Assembly: GCA_017537965.1 (NCBI GenBank) | Contig: JAFYJV010000012.1 | Coordinates: forward strand, 1-64,000 | DNA: 64,000 nucleotides | Origin: Bacteroidales bacterium | Lineage (GTDB): Bacteria > Bacteroidota > Bacteroidia > Bacteroidales > F082 | Direction of reading: 5' to 3' | In this document: one piece after another, positions 1 to 9,957 of the stretch | Layout of the letters: every line of letters begins with the position of its first letter | Position numbering within the stretch: position 1 is the stretch's first letter | Program-made: the position numbers and the translations under genes | Notes under the pieces: model-generated | The model's input: only the letters and a program-made list of their open reading frames with translations | Database searches by the model: none | What the model was told of the DNA's origin: nothing

Positions 1-3000
1 GGTACCGTCTTCGAAGTCATAGGTGTTGCCCGCCGGAGGATCCGGAGGAGTCGGGGTATCACCGCCACCACCACCGAGGGTGATGTCATCGACATCGAGA
101 TAGAACATGTCGGTGCAGGCGAAGTGACGGATGGCGACATAGCCGGTCTGGCCAGCATAGTTGCTGAGGTCAACGGTGTAGAGATACCAGTTGCCTTGAG
201 CGCGGCTGCCGTCGCGTGTCACGTTGGTAGGAGCACCAACGCCCTTAGCTGACATCGTCCATTCCTGGATGGTCGTGAAAGCAGCGGCAGTGGCTGTGGT
301 GGTGGAGACAGCGACGCCGAAGTGCTCAGCAGCCCATGAGGCATCCTGAGCGCAGGCATAGAAGCTGATCTCTCCGCCAAGTTCTACTTGCGGTGACACG
401 AGGTAGTTGTCAGGATTGAGAGCGCCGTAGTTGTTGTTGTAGCTCTGTGAGAAGACACCGTCTTGTGATGCGTTGTGACCATAGCCAGGGCCGAAGTTGC
501 TCATCATGTCCCAGCCGAAGCCGTCACCGTCAGCATCGAGGCTCGTCCAGCCTTGCATGGTACCGTCTTCGAAGTCATAGACAGTGGTCGGTTGCGGATC
601 CGGAGGAGTCGGAGTGTCACCACCTTCGGGGAGCACCCAGTTGAGGACGACATTTTCGCCTTGCCATTGTGCGGTAGGTTCAGCTTGCAGGCCTCCGAAG
701 TTGTCGCAAGGAGTATAGACCCAGTCGAAGCTGACCCATTCGCTCTCGCCAGTGGTGTAAACCTTCTGGACAGAGGTGGTGTGGGTTTCGCCTTCAACGA
801 AGCCTTCCACATCGTGCTGGAAGAACGGGTTGGTGGTGGTGCCTTCGAGTACGCCGTCGAGTTTCACGTTGTAGTATTCAACGCTACGGGCGGTGGTGAA
901 TTCGATGTCATCAACACACATGATGTACTGGTCGTAGCAGCCGAAGTGGTGGATGGCGATGTAGATGGACTGGCCAGCGTAAGAGCTGAGGTCAACGCTG
1001 TAGCTGTGCCAGCTGCCAAGCTTGGCGCCCTTGCCTTCGCGCGAAGCGCGGCCACCGTTCATTCCACCTTCCTTGGCGGTCAGTGTCCATTCTTGGAGCA
1101 TCGTGAATTCCGAGGCGGTAGGAGTAGTGGTGGAGACAGCAACACTGAAATGGTCGGCAGGATAGCTGGCATCGGCGGCGGCAGCCCAGAAGCTGAAGGT
1201 CGAGCCGTTGCTCGGGGTCACCTGAGGAGTAATCAGGTATTCATCAGGACTGAGAGCGCCCACACCATTGATATAAGAGCCACTGCAAACAGCATCAGTA
1301 CCGGTGTGATACCAGTCAAGGCTCAGACTTGCATAGTAAGTCCAAGTGGTCGGGATGGCACTGGTGGCCGTCCAAGTGTAACTATCGTTGTTGGAGTCGA
1401 GGACGGTCCAGTTAGCAGGAATACCACCATTCTCAAAGCCTTCGGTCCATCCATCGCTAGGAGGTGTAGGACCATCTGGGTTGTCTGGAGTAGGAATATT
1501 GCCGAAGATAGCCCAGCCAGTACCTGACACATAGAGATCGCTTACGGCGGTGATAATCTCATGGAGTGTGTAATTGAGTTGGGTGTTGTCGGAAATTTCC
1601 ACACTTTCAGTGATCGGCTCGAAGCCTTCGAGGTTGACGCTTACGTCATAGGTGCCTCTGCGGATGCTTTCCCAAGTGTAAATGCCAGTCTCATCCAACG
1701 TTACATTGTAGTTGTAGTTGAGACCGGGTTCGCTTGTGTTGGTCAATGTAACGGTGGTTCCAGTGACATCGTCGCCGCTGTTGGTGTTGACGGTGACGGA
1801 AGCACCAACGAACATGTTGTGTTCAATGATGTTAGACCAGACGATATCTGATTCATTGCCACCAGTGATAGGCGGAACTGGAGGTTCAGGATTACCACCG
1901 GCAGTCACGACCACGTCATCCACGTTCAGACGGAACCAGTCGGAGCAGTTGAAGTGACGGAAGGCGATGTAGCCTTGTCCGCTGTAGCTGCTCAGGTCAA
2001 CGGTAAACTCATACCAAGCACCTTGTGCACGGTTGCCGCTACGGGTTTCATCGGTCGGTTGACCAATGCTCTTGGCGCTCATAGTCCATTCTTGGATGGT
2101 AGTGAATGCGGAAGGATCATCATTGGTTGTAGTGGAGATGGCGACGCCGAAGTGCTCAGAAGGCCACGAGGCGTCTTGTGCGCATGCCCAGAAATTCACC
2201 GAGCCACCTAAAGTCACCTCGGGTGTTACCAGGTAATTGTCGGGATAGAGCACGCCACCACTGTAACTGGCCGAGGTGGCAGTAACGTTGGAATTGTGGC
2301 CAGCAGGTGAACTTGAGCTGCCATAAACGCCCCAGTTTTGGCCATCGCCGTCGGCGTCGATCACAACCCAACCACTCAAACTGCCCTCGAAGCCTTCGCT
2401 AAGGATGACTTCTCTGTTGCCACGGTTGCCTTCATAGACGCGGCTGACACCCCACTTGTAAACACCAGGTTCAAGGTCGGCCCATTCGTTGTCGAAGAAG
2501 ACAGTGTCGGTGACGCTGGTGATGAGTTCAGCATTTGCTTCGTCACCATCGAAAGCGCGATACACATTATAGTGATCGAAAGCACGGTTCTTGGCAGGTT
2601 CGTCACTGATGATGATGTCATCAACATCGAGATAGAACATGTCGGTGCAGTTGAAGTGACGGAGAGCAACATAGCCTTGTCCAGAATAAGCACTCAGGTC
2701 AACAGTGTAGAGATACCAGTTGCCTTGGGCACGGGTGCCGCGAGGACCAGGATAAGGTTCGCCCTTGGCGCTCATAGTCCATTCTTGGATGGTGGTGAAG
2801 TCAGAGGCGTTCATGCCAGTAGTGGAAACGGCAACACCGAAGTGTTCAGCTGCATAGCTGGCATCTTGAGCGCAAGCATAGAAGCTGATGGAACCGCCGA
2901 GGGTCACTTGAGGTGAAATCAAGTAGTTGTCAGGAGTGAGCGGACCGTAACTGTTGACATAGCTGCGTGACAGCACCATGCCATCGGAGCCGTTGTGGCC

Positions 3001-5778
3001 ATAGCCGCCGCTGCTGAGCACATCAGCGCCCAACTCCCAGCCGTAGCCGTCACCGTCAGCGTCAAGGCTGATCCAACCCATGAAGCTGTTGTCTTCGAAG
3101 TCAAAGATGGTTCCAGCAGGCATCGGTTCGGCATCGTGGATGAAGCTGATGTTATCGACATACCAGCAGTCTTCATTGCTGTTGACGGAACTGTCTTTGG
3201 TATAGGCCCACTTGAAGGTGTGGACACCAGCGGTGATAGGATACTCCAACTGAGCCCATGGGGCATTGCCAGAGACGTACTTCTTCTCAACGCCGTCAAT
3301 GTAGAAGTAACCTTTGTCATAGGTGCCTTCACTGGAGATCCTATGATAGAAGCTCATCAAACCGTCGCGGTTGATCTCAACACTGACTTCAATCGAAGAT
3401 GTGCTGGAAGCGATAGCTTCATTGGTGCTCTTCATGCAGTAGGTGCCTTCGTAGGGTTGGGTGGTGGTAATAGCCCAAGGATAGGAGCTGTTGTTCTGCC
3501 AATCGAACGAATTGAAGTCGCCTGTCTCGAAATCTTCAATGATTTCGCTCATGATGTTTTGGCTCCAATAGACTTTCACTTGGGTATCGCTCATCTCTTC
3601 GGCGATGACTTCACCGACGGGATACAGGATCTCCTGGAGCATGAAGTTGACATTGGACGTGTTCTCGTCGTAGTCAATATGGATGGTACCATCGGATTCT
3701 ACGGCTTGATAGCCTTCTTTGGATACCATGGCGGTATAGTTACCAGCGCGCATGACACCAGTGTAGGTGCCGTTGCTGCCGGTGGTGAAGGTGTAAGAAA
3801 CGGGACGGTTGAATTCGTCCACACCATCGAAGTTCACCGTGGCATTGGCAATACCAGTGGCGCCGTCAATTTCTAAGACTTTACCGCTGATGCTACCATC
3901 GCCGCTGACGAGGACGTTCAAATCGTTGGAGAAGTTGGATTCACCTTCGTCATAAACAGCGGTGACATTGAAGTTGTAACCGGTAGTTGTGTTATAGGTG
4001 AGGCCGGCCACGCTAAATTCTGTGGTGGTGAGGAGCCCTTCGTTGATCTTCACACCGTCTTGATATACATTGTAACCTCTATAGGAACGGTCGTTGATGG
4101 CAGTCCAGCTCATGTGCAGGACGTCGCCTTCGTAGATCTTCGGGTTTTCAGCGGTCACGTTCTGAGGAACGTTCAGCGCAGTGGTGAAGCCCCAGATGGG
4201 ACCCGAGGTTACGCCGTTGCTGTTCCTCTCTTCCACTTGCCAAAGGTAGGTCTTGTTGTTGTAGAGGTTGGGAACAACCAGAGTGTTGTTGAGATTGTTG
4301 GTCCAGTCAACCACGACATCCACGGGAGGATAGGTGGTTCCGAGGAGCACACGGTATCCGGTGGTGTATTCACCGAAAGTCCAAGTGAGAACGGCAGGAG
4401 AAGTGATGCCCGTCTCGCCGTCGAACGGTGAAGGATTATAAGGTGGTTCGGGAGCAGGGAGTATCTCGCTGTTGACGTTGACCGTGAACTCATCGCTCGT
4501 AGATGAAGCAACAAGATAGTAAACACCAGGAGTCAGCGTCATGCCATCTTCAATGTTTTCCTCTGGTTCATCCGTGCGACCGACACTCTTGAAGACGATA
4601 CTGGCACGATTGTTTGACGTGGGGGTAATGGGATAGCTTGTGGTTTCCATGTCATACGGAGCGCTGTCAGTATACTTGTAGGCTTGTCCAGCGAATCCAG
4701 GGGCGTGAGTGGCCCAATAAATGGTATTGTTCCAACTTCCATTGTTTCTTTGGACGCAGATCAATACGTTGCTGGAACCATCCCAAGCGAAATTGTCTTG
4801 GTTAAAGACAAACTCATTCCAACCCACTTGAGGAGTCATGTTGCCAGAATAAACCAAAGTCATGTCAGAGGTGATGTAGGAGCTGTTTGTAAGCACATCT
4901 TCGCTGACATTGGCCATCCAAATGCTGAGGTTTTTCTGCTCGGCTCCAGTAGAGTTGGTAGCATACCAGCTCAAGCTTCCCATAGGAGCGGTAGTGACAC
5001 CGGCTTCTTCGAGTTCGCTAGCGAGGAAGAGGTTTTCAGCAATGGAATAGTTGTAGAGCGTGTAGAATGGGAAGTAACCATTACTTGAACCTGTGACAGA
5101 GCCAATTTGTGCTTCAAATGGTTCGCCGCCGCCCGTTGACTGGCCACCGAAGTTGTTGGTAGCGCCAGGGCCGGGTTCACCGTTGAAGTCCTCGTTGTAC
5201 AAAGCCACTTTGCCATTGGCGCCTTGTACGTTGGCGCTGAAGAGGATGTCGTTTTCGATGTTCATCTTGTAAACCACATCTTTGCCATCGGCTTTATCGC
5301 CAGGCAACAGGTAGTTGTTGTAGATGTTCTCGCCGACAGTGGCAGTGAACGGAAGTTCAATCACTGGAGCAGTTTCAACGACATCAGCCTCGATCGGGTT
5401 GTAGGCGACCGCCATGATGTCGAAGACGTAGGCCTTGCGGTTTTCCGTCATCGCGACAAGATTGCCTTGGATAACACCAGGCTCCGCTTCACCATGAGTG
5501 ATGGTGAATTCGTACGGTCTGGCATTGGTGATCGTCCCAGGCAGCTGGGCGTCGATGACGAAAAAGGTCTTGTCTGCCTCAATGTTAATGATAGTCTTGG
5601 CGACGCCCTCGTTCACGAATTGAACATCCAATGGACGCATCCATGCCCCAATTGGGCGATAACCAAGATCAATCGGATCGGGAGTGACGGTTATTCCATC
5701 ACCCTTCGGTTGTGCGTTTGCCATGCCTAGGAAAGCAAACAAGCACAACATCAGCAAAGAAAATACTTTTCTTTTCAT
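1..5778 (-). CDS. Giant secreted adhesin with repeated choice-of-anchor J / cleaved-adhesin modules (partial, C-terminus outside window)
   Basis: The frame is open from the ATG at 5778 to the left edge: 1,926 codons without a stop, checked triplet by triplet. Residues 1-22 are a signal peptide (MKRKVFSLLMLCLFAFLGMANA). A beta-rich N-terminal region follows. Then come two fibronectin-III-like domains (about 443-616; the first ends KTYLWQVEERNSNG), a carboxypeptidase-regulatory-like fold (about 623-700; GSISGKVLEIDGATGIANA), and a diverged jelly roll (about 712-885). Four choice-of-anchor J modules follow, at about 890-1058, 1127-1291, 1445-1626 and 1733-1898, with a fifth starting at the edge. 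They share Y/FDFEDG..GW, LDADGDG, PDNYLVSPQV, FTTIQEWTMSAKG and YLDVDDI. Between modules lie more FN3-like and regulatory-like linkers. No protease or other catalytic domain is visible. The architecture matches gingipain-adhesin-type T9SS cargo of Bacteroidales. A C-terminal sorting domain would lie outside the window, so T9SS export is inferred. Confidence 0.85.
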   Translation of the reverse strand, partial: MKRKVFSLLMLCLFAFLGMANAQPKGDGITVTPDPIDLGYRPIGAWMRPLDVQFVNEGVAKTIINIEADKTFFVIDAQLPGTITNARPYEFTITHGEAEPGVIQGNLVAMTENRKAYVFDIMAVAYNPIEADVVETAPVIELPFTATVGENIYNNYLLPGDKADGKDVVYKMNIENDILFSANVQGANGKVALYNEDFNGEPGPGATNNFGGQSTGGGEPFEAQIGSVTGSSNGYFPFYTLYNYSIAENLFLASELEEAGVTTAPMGSLSWYATNSTGAEQKNLSIWMANVSEDVLTNSSYITSDMTLVYSGNMTPQVGWNEFVFNQDNFAWDGSSNVLICVQRNNGSWNNTIYWATHAPGFAGQAYKYTDSAPYDMETTSYPITPTSNNRASIVFKSVGRTDEPEENIEDGMTLTPGVYYLVASSTSDEFTVNVNSEILPAPEPPYNPSPFDGETGITSPAVLTWTFGEYTTGYRVLLGTTYPPVDVVVDWTNNLNNTLVVPNLYNNKTYLWQVEERNSNGVTSGPIWGFTTALNVPQNVTAENPKIYEGDVLHMSWTAINDRSYRGYNVYQDGVKINEGLLTTTEFSVAGLTYNTTTGYNFNVTAVYDEGESNFSNDLNVLVSGDGSISGKVLEIDGATGIANATVNFDGVDEFNRPVSYTFTTGSNGTYTGVMRAGNYTAMVSKEGYQAVESDGTIHIDYDENTSNVNFMLQEILYPVGEVIAEEMSDTQVKVYWSQNIMSEIIEDFETGDFNSFDWQNNSSYPWAITTTQPYEGTYCMKSTNEAIASSTSSIEVSVEINRDGLMSFYHRISSEGTYDKGYFYIDGVEKKYVSGNAPWAQLEYPITAGVHTFKWAYTKDSSVNSNEDCWYVDNISFIHDAEPMPAGTIFDFEDNSFMGWISLDADGDGYGWELGADVLSSGGYGHNGSDGMVLSRSYVNSYGPLTPDNYLISPQVTLGGSISFYACAQDASYAAEHFGVAVSTTGMNASDFTTIQEWTMSAKGEPYPGPRGTRAQGNWYLYTVDLSAYSGQGYVALRHFNCTDMFYLDVDDIIISDEPAKNRAFDHYNVYRAFDGDEANAELITSVTDTVFFDNEWADLEPGVYKWGVSRVYEGNRGNREVILSEGFEGSLSGWVVIDADGDGQNWGVYGSSSSPAGHNSNVTATSASYSGGVLYPDNYLVTPEVTLGGSVNFWACAQDASWPSEHFGVAISTTTNDDPSAFTTIQEWTMSAKSIGQPTDETRSGNRAQGAWYEFTVDLSSYSGQGYIAFRHFNCSDWFRLNVDDVVVTAGGNPEPPVPPITGGNESDIVWSNIIEHNMFVGASVTVNTNSGDDVTGTTVTLTNTSEPGLNYNYNVTLDETGIYTWESIRRGTYDVSVNLEGFEPITESVEISDNTQLNYTLHEIITAVSDLYVSGTGWAIFGNIPTPDNPDGPTPPSDGWTEGFENGGIPANWTVLDSNNDSYTWTATSAIPTTWTYYASLSLDWYHTGTDAVCSGSYINGVGALSPDEYLITPQVTPSNGSTFSFWAAAADASYPADHFSVAVSTTTPTASEFTMLQEWTLTAKEGGMNGGRASREGKGAKLGSWHSYSVDLSSYAGQSIYIAIHHFGCYDQYIMCVDDIEFTTARSVEYYNVKLDGVLEGTTTNPFFQHDVEGFVEGETHTTSVQKVYTTGESEWVSFDWVYTPCDNFGGLQAEPTAQWQGENVVLNWVLPEGGDTPTPPDPQPTTVYDFEDGTMQGWTSLDADGDGFGWDMMSNFGPGYGHNASQDGVFSQSYNNNYGALNPDNYLVSPQVELGGEISFYACAQDASWAAEHFGVAVSTTTATAAAFTTIQEWTMSAKGVGAPTNVTRDGSRAQGNWYLYTVDLSNYAGQTGYVAIRHFACTDMFYLDVDDITLGGGGGDTPTPPDPPAGNTYDFEDGT

Positions 5779-5878
5779 AAAAGATTGAATTTAGTTAATA
5801 ATTTGATAAATAAGAAATTAATGCATTAATATCAGTCAACCTGCAAATGCGGGTTTGTCTAATTCTACTTTTAACTTG

Positions 5879-5886
5879 CAAATATA
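5879..5886 (-). promoter_or_regulatory. TAnnTTTG promoter box (TATATTTG) for the giant adhesin
   Basis: TATATTTG on the minus strand lies about 100 bases before the adhesin ATG. The implied leader contains an imperfect inverted repeat at 5840-5857 (AACCTGCA against TGCGGGTT), which could form a 5' hairpin. Motif match only. Confidence 0.45.
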
Positions 5887-5911
5887 TACAAAAAATAAGA
5901 TTCCCTCAGCA

Positions 5912-7657
5912 TTATTTGGAAAAAAGAATCCATTTTTCTTCCAAATCAATGTCCCATCCAGCTTTCAAGTCCAGTTCGTCCTTGTAGTCAACAACGTTTT
6001 CCGGCAAAAAAAGCCGATGGTAGTTGCCTGTGCTCCACACGCCATTTCTGTCTTTGTCGATGATGGCTCTTAACTTGTATTTCTCAGGCATTAGCTTGGG
6101 GAATTCAATGCGCTGTTCCTGATCAACGATCCGTGTTTCAACTACCCTGTTGCGACTGTCGAGGAGTTGGATGACGAGTTGGGTTTCTTCCGGTGGTGCC
6201 ACTGTGATGAATATGTTGCCGATGTCCTTTTCCAGCGCTCTACGGAAACGAAGGGAAAGAGAGTCGTTGGTGCGTCCGCGAACGCTAAAAAACACTGAAT
6301 CTGTCAAGTTAATCGCATAGGTGAGCGTGTCGGACAATACTGTATTCAACCGATAAACCATCCCGTTTTCATCAGCCTGCTCAAAAGGAATCTCGTAACG
6401 CGTTTCTTCTCCAATAGTGAAAGTCGATGTGTCGTGCCATTGGACATGGGCAACAGGCTCGGGAAAACGCAGTTCCAAATCATCTCCCGGCAATAATAGG
6501 TTGTTTTTGAGATTATTATTGATTTTCAGTATTTTATGCTCTTTTCTTCCCGAATGTTTCGATTCCCGATAGTTCAAGCTATAACGAGTGCTATCGTTAA
6601 TTAAGGTATCGTACTGGATCTGGACCAACAAACTGTCCATGATGCCTGGGCAGAAGTACCACCATAAGGTATCGTGTTTGATCGACCATACCTTCACCAA
6701 TTGGAATGAATCGGCCAAGATGTCGGGAGTTTCGATGCGAACACTGTCGGCAGGATGGCGGAAAACAAAGCGCAACAGGCCTTCTTCCACCAACTTCTTT
6801 TCAAGCAGCATCTGGGTTGTATCTTCCTCAGTAAATGCATACAAAGTGAGATTCAAGGCGCCTTGGTCGAACTGTCTGAAAATCAATGAATCATCATTGA
6901 TCATGACGATGGAATCGGTAGGCGTTGGGATGGTGTCAGAGGGCGTTTTGAGTGGGGCTTGAGAATAGGACGCGGCAACCATCGTGTCAAGAAAAGCAAC
7001 CATCTCGTTGGGCATGTCGTAGTAAAGGTTGGCGTTCATGTCCTTCAGGGCAAAGACGAGGAACTCCTTGTCGGGAAGACCGTTTAACAAGAACTTTCCA
7101 TCCTTGTCGGTTTTCGTGAGGAAGTCGGGCACTCTCCTTAACGGTTGCTCAAACAGGCTGTCACGCCCAGAGTCATAGAGACAGACATAAAAGTCTTCCA
7201 AGGGTTTCTTTTCCTCGGCATCCAATACCTTGCCCCCTATCGACAGCGTATCAAGTACTTCACCAGTGGAGAAGCTATAAACATAGTCTTTAAACAAATT
7301 CCCTTCATGCAGATCCTTGATGGAAGAACCAAAATGGATGGTGTAAGTGGTGTTGGGCAACAATGCCTCCTTGAACTTGACGATTACAGTCTTGTTGCTC
7401 AGTTTGATGTCCGGCTTGGCACTTAAAGGAGGGGAAAACAACACCTGCTGTTGGGCGTTGTCTAGTGTGATGTATTCATCAAAAGTGATCTCGATCTTTC
7501 TGCCATTGAAGTTGACAGTGTGGTTTTCCGGTTCGGCTTTCACTACTTTTGGAGGCGTGATGTCCTTGGGACCCCCCGTAGGTGTGACCATATTGGCGCA
7601 ACGGGTCATCAACAACAACCCTAGAAATACCAGCAGATATTTTATTTTTGCGATCAC
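5912..7657 (-). CDS. Ig-like domain (Big_5 type) putative lipoprotein
   Basis: The protein has about 581 residues. A hydrophobic signal segment (IAKIKYLLVFLGLLLMTRC) ends at a cysteine in a poor lipobox. It is followed by CANMVTPTGGPKDITPP, the usual N-terminus of Bacteroidota Ig-like (Big_5) lipoproteins. The first domain has the Big_5 pattern: IEITFDEYITLDN, then LLPNTTYTIHFG and YSFSTG. Later beta-rich regions include a carboxypeptidase-regulatory-like stretch (GKVLDAEEKKPLEDFYVCLYD) and a C-terminal PEKYKLRAIIDKDRNGVW segment. The function is unknown; it is probably a periplasm- or surface-exposed outer-membrane lipoprotein. The start is uncertain. An ATG exists at 7705, but a TACTTTTG promoter box lies downstream of it at 7663-7670, so the GTG at 7657, five bases after the box, is preferred. 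Confidence 0.8.
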   Translation of the reverse strand: MIAKIKYLLVFLGLLLMTRCANMVTPTGGPKDITPPKVVKAEPENHTVNFNGRKIEITFDEYITLDNAQQQVLFSPPLSAKPDIKLSNKTVIVKFKEALLPNTTYTIHFGSSIKDLHEGNLFKDYVYSFSTGEVLDTLSIGGKVLDAEEKKPLEDFYVCLYDSGRDSLFEQPLRRVPDFLTKTDKDGKFLLNGLPDKEFLVFALKDMNANLYYDMPNEMVAFLDTMVAASYSQAPLKTPSDTIPTPTDSIVMINDDSLIFRQFDQGALNLTLYAFTEEDTTQMLLEKKLVEEGLLRFVFRHPADSVRIETPDILADSFQLVKVWSIKHDTLWWYFCPGIMDSLLVQIQYDTLINDSTRYSLNYRESKHSGRKEHKILKINNNLKNNLLLPGDDLELRFPEPVAHVQWHDTSTFTIGEETRYEIPFEQADENGMVYRLNTVLSDTLTYAINLTDSVFFSVRGRTNDSLSLRFRRALEKDIGNIFITVAPPEETQLVIQLLDSRNRVVETRIVDQEQRIEFPKLMPEKYKLRAIIDKDRNGVWSTGNYHRLFLPENVVDYKDELDLKAGWDIDLEEKWILFSK

Positions 7658-7662
7658 GAATG

Positions 7663-7670
7663 CAAAAGTA
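7663..7670 (-). promoter_or_regulatory. TAnnTTTG promoter box (TACTTTTG) for the Ig-like lipoprotein
   Basis: Minus-strand TACTTTTG lies five bases before the GTG at 7657 and inside the alternative reading frame from 7705. It sits 11 bases from the opposing box of aspS, making a compact divergent promoter. Confidence 0.5.
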
Positions 7671-7681
7671 TGAAATTTATG

Positions 7682-7689
7682 TAATTTTG
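7682..7689 (+). promoter_or_regulatory. TAnnTTTG promoter box (TAATTTTG) for aspS
   Basis: TAATTTTG is 42 bases before the aspS ATG. Most of the implied leader is the period-7 array at 7691-7730. Confidence 0.5.
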
Positions 7690-7690
7690 C

Positions 7691-7730
7691 ATTCTTAATT
7701 CTCACTTCTGAATTCTAAATTCTAAAAAAA
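7691..7730. repeat. Period-7 degenerate array (nTTCTnA type)
   Basis: Successive heptamers read ATTCTTA, ATTCTCA, CTTCTGA, ATTCTAA, ATTCTAA, with a core TTCT every seven bases. The array fills the aspS leader. Confidence 0.7.
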
Positions 7731-7731
7731 T

Positions 7732-9489
7732 ATGTATAGAACACATACTTGTGGCGAACTTCGTCTTGCCGATGCAGGCAAGGAAGTGACATTGGCAGGC
7801 TGGGTGCAGCGTGTCCGTGACAAAGGATCTTTGATGTGGATTGACCTTCGTGACCGTTATGGCATCACGCAGCTATTGTTGGATGAAAACAGTGACCCGA
7901 AGTTGGTGGAACAAGCCCGTTCCTTCGGTCGTGAATACGTGATTCAGGCCAAAGGCACGGTCATCGAACGCGAATCGAAGAATCCGAAAGTGCCCACTGG
8001 CGACATCGAACTCCGTGTGAAGGAATTCACCTTATTAAATAGTAGCAAGACTCCTCCATTCACCATCGAGGATGTCAGCGACGGCGGCGACGACCTCCGC
8101 ATGAAATACCGTTATCTGGACATCCGTCGCAACCCCGTGCGCCAGAATCTCGAGTTGCGTCATCGCATGGCGATGCTGGTGCGCAACTACTTGAGCAACC
8201 TAAACTTCCTCGAAATCGAGACTCCGATGCTCATCAAGAGTACGCCTGAGGGCGCTCGCGACTTCGTGGTGCCTTCGCGCATGAATCCCGGCGAGTTCTA
8301 CGCCCTGCCGCAGAGCCCGCAGCAATACAAGCAGCTGCTGATGGTGGCCGGCATGGACCGTTATTTCCAAATCGTGCGTTGCTTCCGTGACGAAGACCTT
8401 CGCGCCGACCGTCAGCCTGAGTTCACCCAGATCGACTGCGAGATGTCGTTTGTGGAGCAGGAAGACGTGCTCAACACTTTCGAGGGCCTGGCCAAGCACC
8501 TATTTAAGGAGATGAAAGGCCTCGAGTTTGACCAGTTCCCGCGCATGACCTGGCAGGATGCCATGAAATACTATGGCTCCGACAAGCCTGACATCCGCTT
8601 CGGGATGAAGTTCGTGGAACTCAACGATGTGGTGAAAGGCAAGGGTTTCGGCCTCTTCGACAATGCCGATCTCGTGGTTGGCATCAATGCTGAGGGCTGC
8701 TCGGAATACACCCGCAAGCAACTTGACCAACTCACCGAGTTCGTGAAACGTCCGCAGGTGGGTGCCGGTGGCATGGTGTATGTCAAATACAACACCGACG
8801 GCACGTTCAAGTCGTCCGTGGACAAATTCTACACGCCCGATGACTTGAAAGTCATTGCCGACAAGTTCGGTGCCAAGCCCGGCGACTTGATGCTCATCCT
8901 CTGTGGCGAGGCCATGAAGACTCGCGTGCAGCTCAACGCTCTGCGTCTTGAGATGGGCAACCAGCTCGGCCTCCGCAACCCCGATGTGTATGCACCCTTG
9001 TGGGTCATTGACTTCCCGCTGCTCGAATGGGACGAAGAGACGCAACGCTACTATGCCATGCACCATCCCTTCACCGCGCCAAAACCTGAAGACGAGGCTT
9101 TGCTCGACGACCCGACGAAGTGGGGCGACATCCGCGCCAACGCCTACGATATCGTGATGAACGGCGTCGAGGTCGGTGGCGGCTCCATCCGTATCCACGA
9201 CCGCACCTTGCAGAACAAGATGTTCCACACCCTCGGCTTTACCGACGAGAAAGCACAGGAGCAGTTCGGCTTCCTGATGGGCGCCTTCGAATATGGCGCT
9301 CCGCCCCATGCCGGTCTCGCCTTCGGCTTCGACCGTCTCTGCTCCTTGTTCGGCGGCGCCGACAGCATCCGCGACTTCATCGCCTTCCCGAAGAACAACG
9401 CCGGTCGCGACGTGATGAGCGGCTCGCCCGCGCCGATTGCCCAGGAGCAGCTGGATGAGTTGCAGATTAAGCTTGATTTAAAGATTTAA
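7732..9489 (+). CDS. aspS: Aspartate--tRNA ligase
   Basis: Class IIb aminoacyl-tRNA synthetase that charges tRNA-Asp in the cytoplasm. The N-terminal OB-fold anticodon-binding domain covers about residues 1-110 ([28 protein letters not shown]). Motif 2 is [18 protein letters not shown] and motif 3 is [15 protein letters not shown] insert domain lies between them (about 280-420). The 585-residue length is normal for the bacterial-type enzyme. Whether it is discriminating or also charges tRNA-Asn cannot be told from sequence inspection alone. The final codons (LKI, then stop) already lie in the AAGATTTA repeat array that continues downstream. Confidence 0.98.
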   Translation: MYRTHTCGELRLADAGKEVTLAGWVQRVRDKGSLMWIDLRDRYGITQLLLDENSDPKLVEQARSFGREYVIQAKGTVIERESKNPKVPTGDIELRVKEFTLLNSSKTPPFTIEDVSDGGDDLRMKYRYLDIRRNPVRQNLELRHRMAMLVRNYLSNLNFLEIETPMLIKSTPEGARDFVVPSRMNPGEFYALPQSPQQYKQLLMVAGMDRYFQIVRCFRDEDLRADRQPEFTQIDCEMSFVEQEDVLNTFEGLAKHLFKEMKGLEFDQFPRMTWQDAMKYYGSDKPDIRFGMKFVELNDVVKGKGFGLFDNADLVVGINAEGCSEYTRKQLDQLTEFVKRPQVGAGGMVYVKYNTDGTFKSSVDKFYTPDDLKVIADKFGAKPGDLMLILCGEAMKTRVQLNALRLEMGNQLGLRNPDVYAPLWVIDFPLLEWDEETQRYYAMHHPFTAPKPEDEALLDDPTKWGDIRANAYDIVMNGVEVGGGSIRIHDRTLQNKMFHTLGFTDEKAQEQFGFLMGAFEYGAPPHAGLAFGFDRLCSLFGGADSIRDFIAFPKNNAGRDVMSGSPAPIAQEQLDELQIKLDLKI

Positions 9490-9506
9490 GATTTAAAGAT
9501 TTAAAA
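9477..9506. repeat. Period 7/8 array (AAGATTTA type) at the aspS 3' end
   Basis: AAGATTTA units repeat every seven or eight bases and supply the last codons of aspS. The array at 9904-9955 carries the reverse complement (TAAATCTT) on the other side of the intervening gene. Confidence 0.7.
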
Positions 9507-9509
9507 ACA

Positions 9510-9923
9510 GTGGCTGGCTATAAAAGGTTTGAAGAATTGCCAGGTTGGCAAAAAGCTCGTGTTTTTTCAAAAAAAATATACGAAGCAACGCTTAGTGACA
9601 AATTTTCGAAAGAGTTTAGGCTCTGTTCCCAGATCCGTGCTTCCTCAGGTTCAATTATGGATAATGTTGCCGAAGGATTTGAACGTAATGGCAATGGAGA
9701 GTTCAAGCAATTCCTGTTTATAGCTAAAGGATCTTGTGGAGAAACACGTAGTCAGTTATATAGAGCTTATGATTGCGGTTTTCTTTCCGAAGAGAACTTC
9801 ATTGAACTAAAAAACGAATCAGAAGAAATATCCAAATCAATAAGTAACTTTATTGATTATTTAAATACTTCCGAAATAAAAGGAATTAAATATAAGTCAG
9901 AATCTTTGAATCAAAAATCTTAA
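9510..9923 (+). CDS. Four-helix-bundle protein (S23 / TIGR02436 family)
   Basis: The 137-residue protein carries the family signatures ELPGWQKARVFSKKIYEAT, FRLCSQIRASSGSIMDNVAEG and KQFLFIAKGSCGETRSQLYRA. Members are standalone small alpha-helical proteins, are encoded inside 23S rRNA intervening sequences, or resemble the Avd accessory protein of diversity-generating retroelements. No rRNA or reverse transcriptase is present here, so it is a standalone copy of unknown function. The likely start is the GTG at 9510. The next ATG, at Met50 inside the conserved core, would remove the first helix. The gene is more AT-rich than its neighbours aspS and pfkA and is bracketed by oppositely oriented repeat arrays that run into its coding end, which suggests a separate origin. 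Confidence 0.85.
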   Translation: MAGYKRFEELPGWQKARVFSKKIYEATLSDKFSKEFRLCSQIRASSGSIMDNVAEGFERNGNGEFKQFLFIAKGSCGETRSQLYRAYDCGFLSEENFIELKNESEEISKSISNFIDYLNTSEIKGIKYKSESLNQKS

Positions 9924-9955
9924 ATCTTTGAATCTTTAAATCTTTAAATCAAAAA
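9904..9955. repeat. Period 7/8 array (TAAATCTT type) between the four-helix gene and pfkA
   Basis: AATCTTTA/G units repeat every seven or eight bases, in reverse-complement orientation to the array at 9477-9506. The last codons and stop of the four-helix gene fall inside it. Confidence 0.7.
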
Positions 9956-9957
9956 TA

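Noticed and set aside
475..5730. Many long plus-strand frames opposite the giant adhesin (for example 475-1527 and 2995-3876)
   Set aside because: They run in the same codon register on the antisense strand and owe their openness to the codon bias of the adhesin. The minus frame is continuous, starts with a signal peptide and has clear domains.
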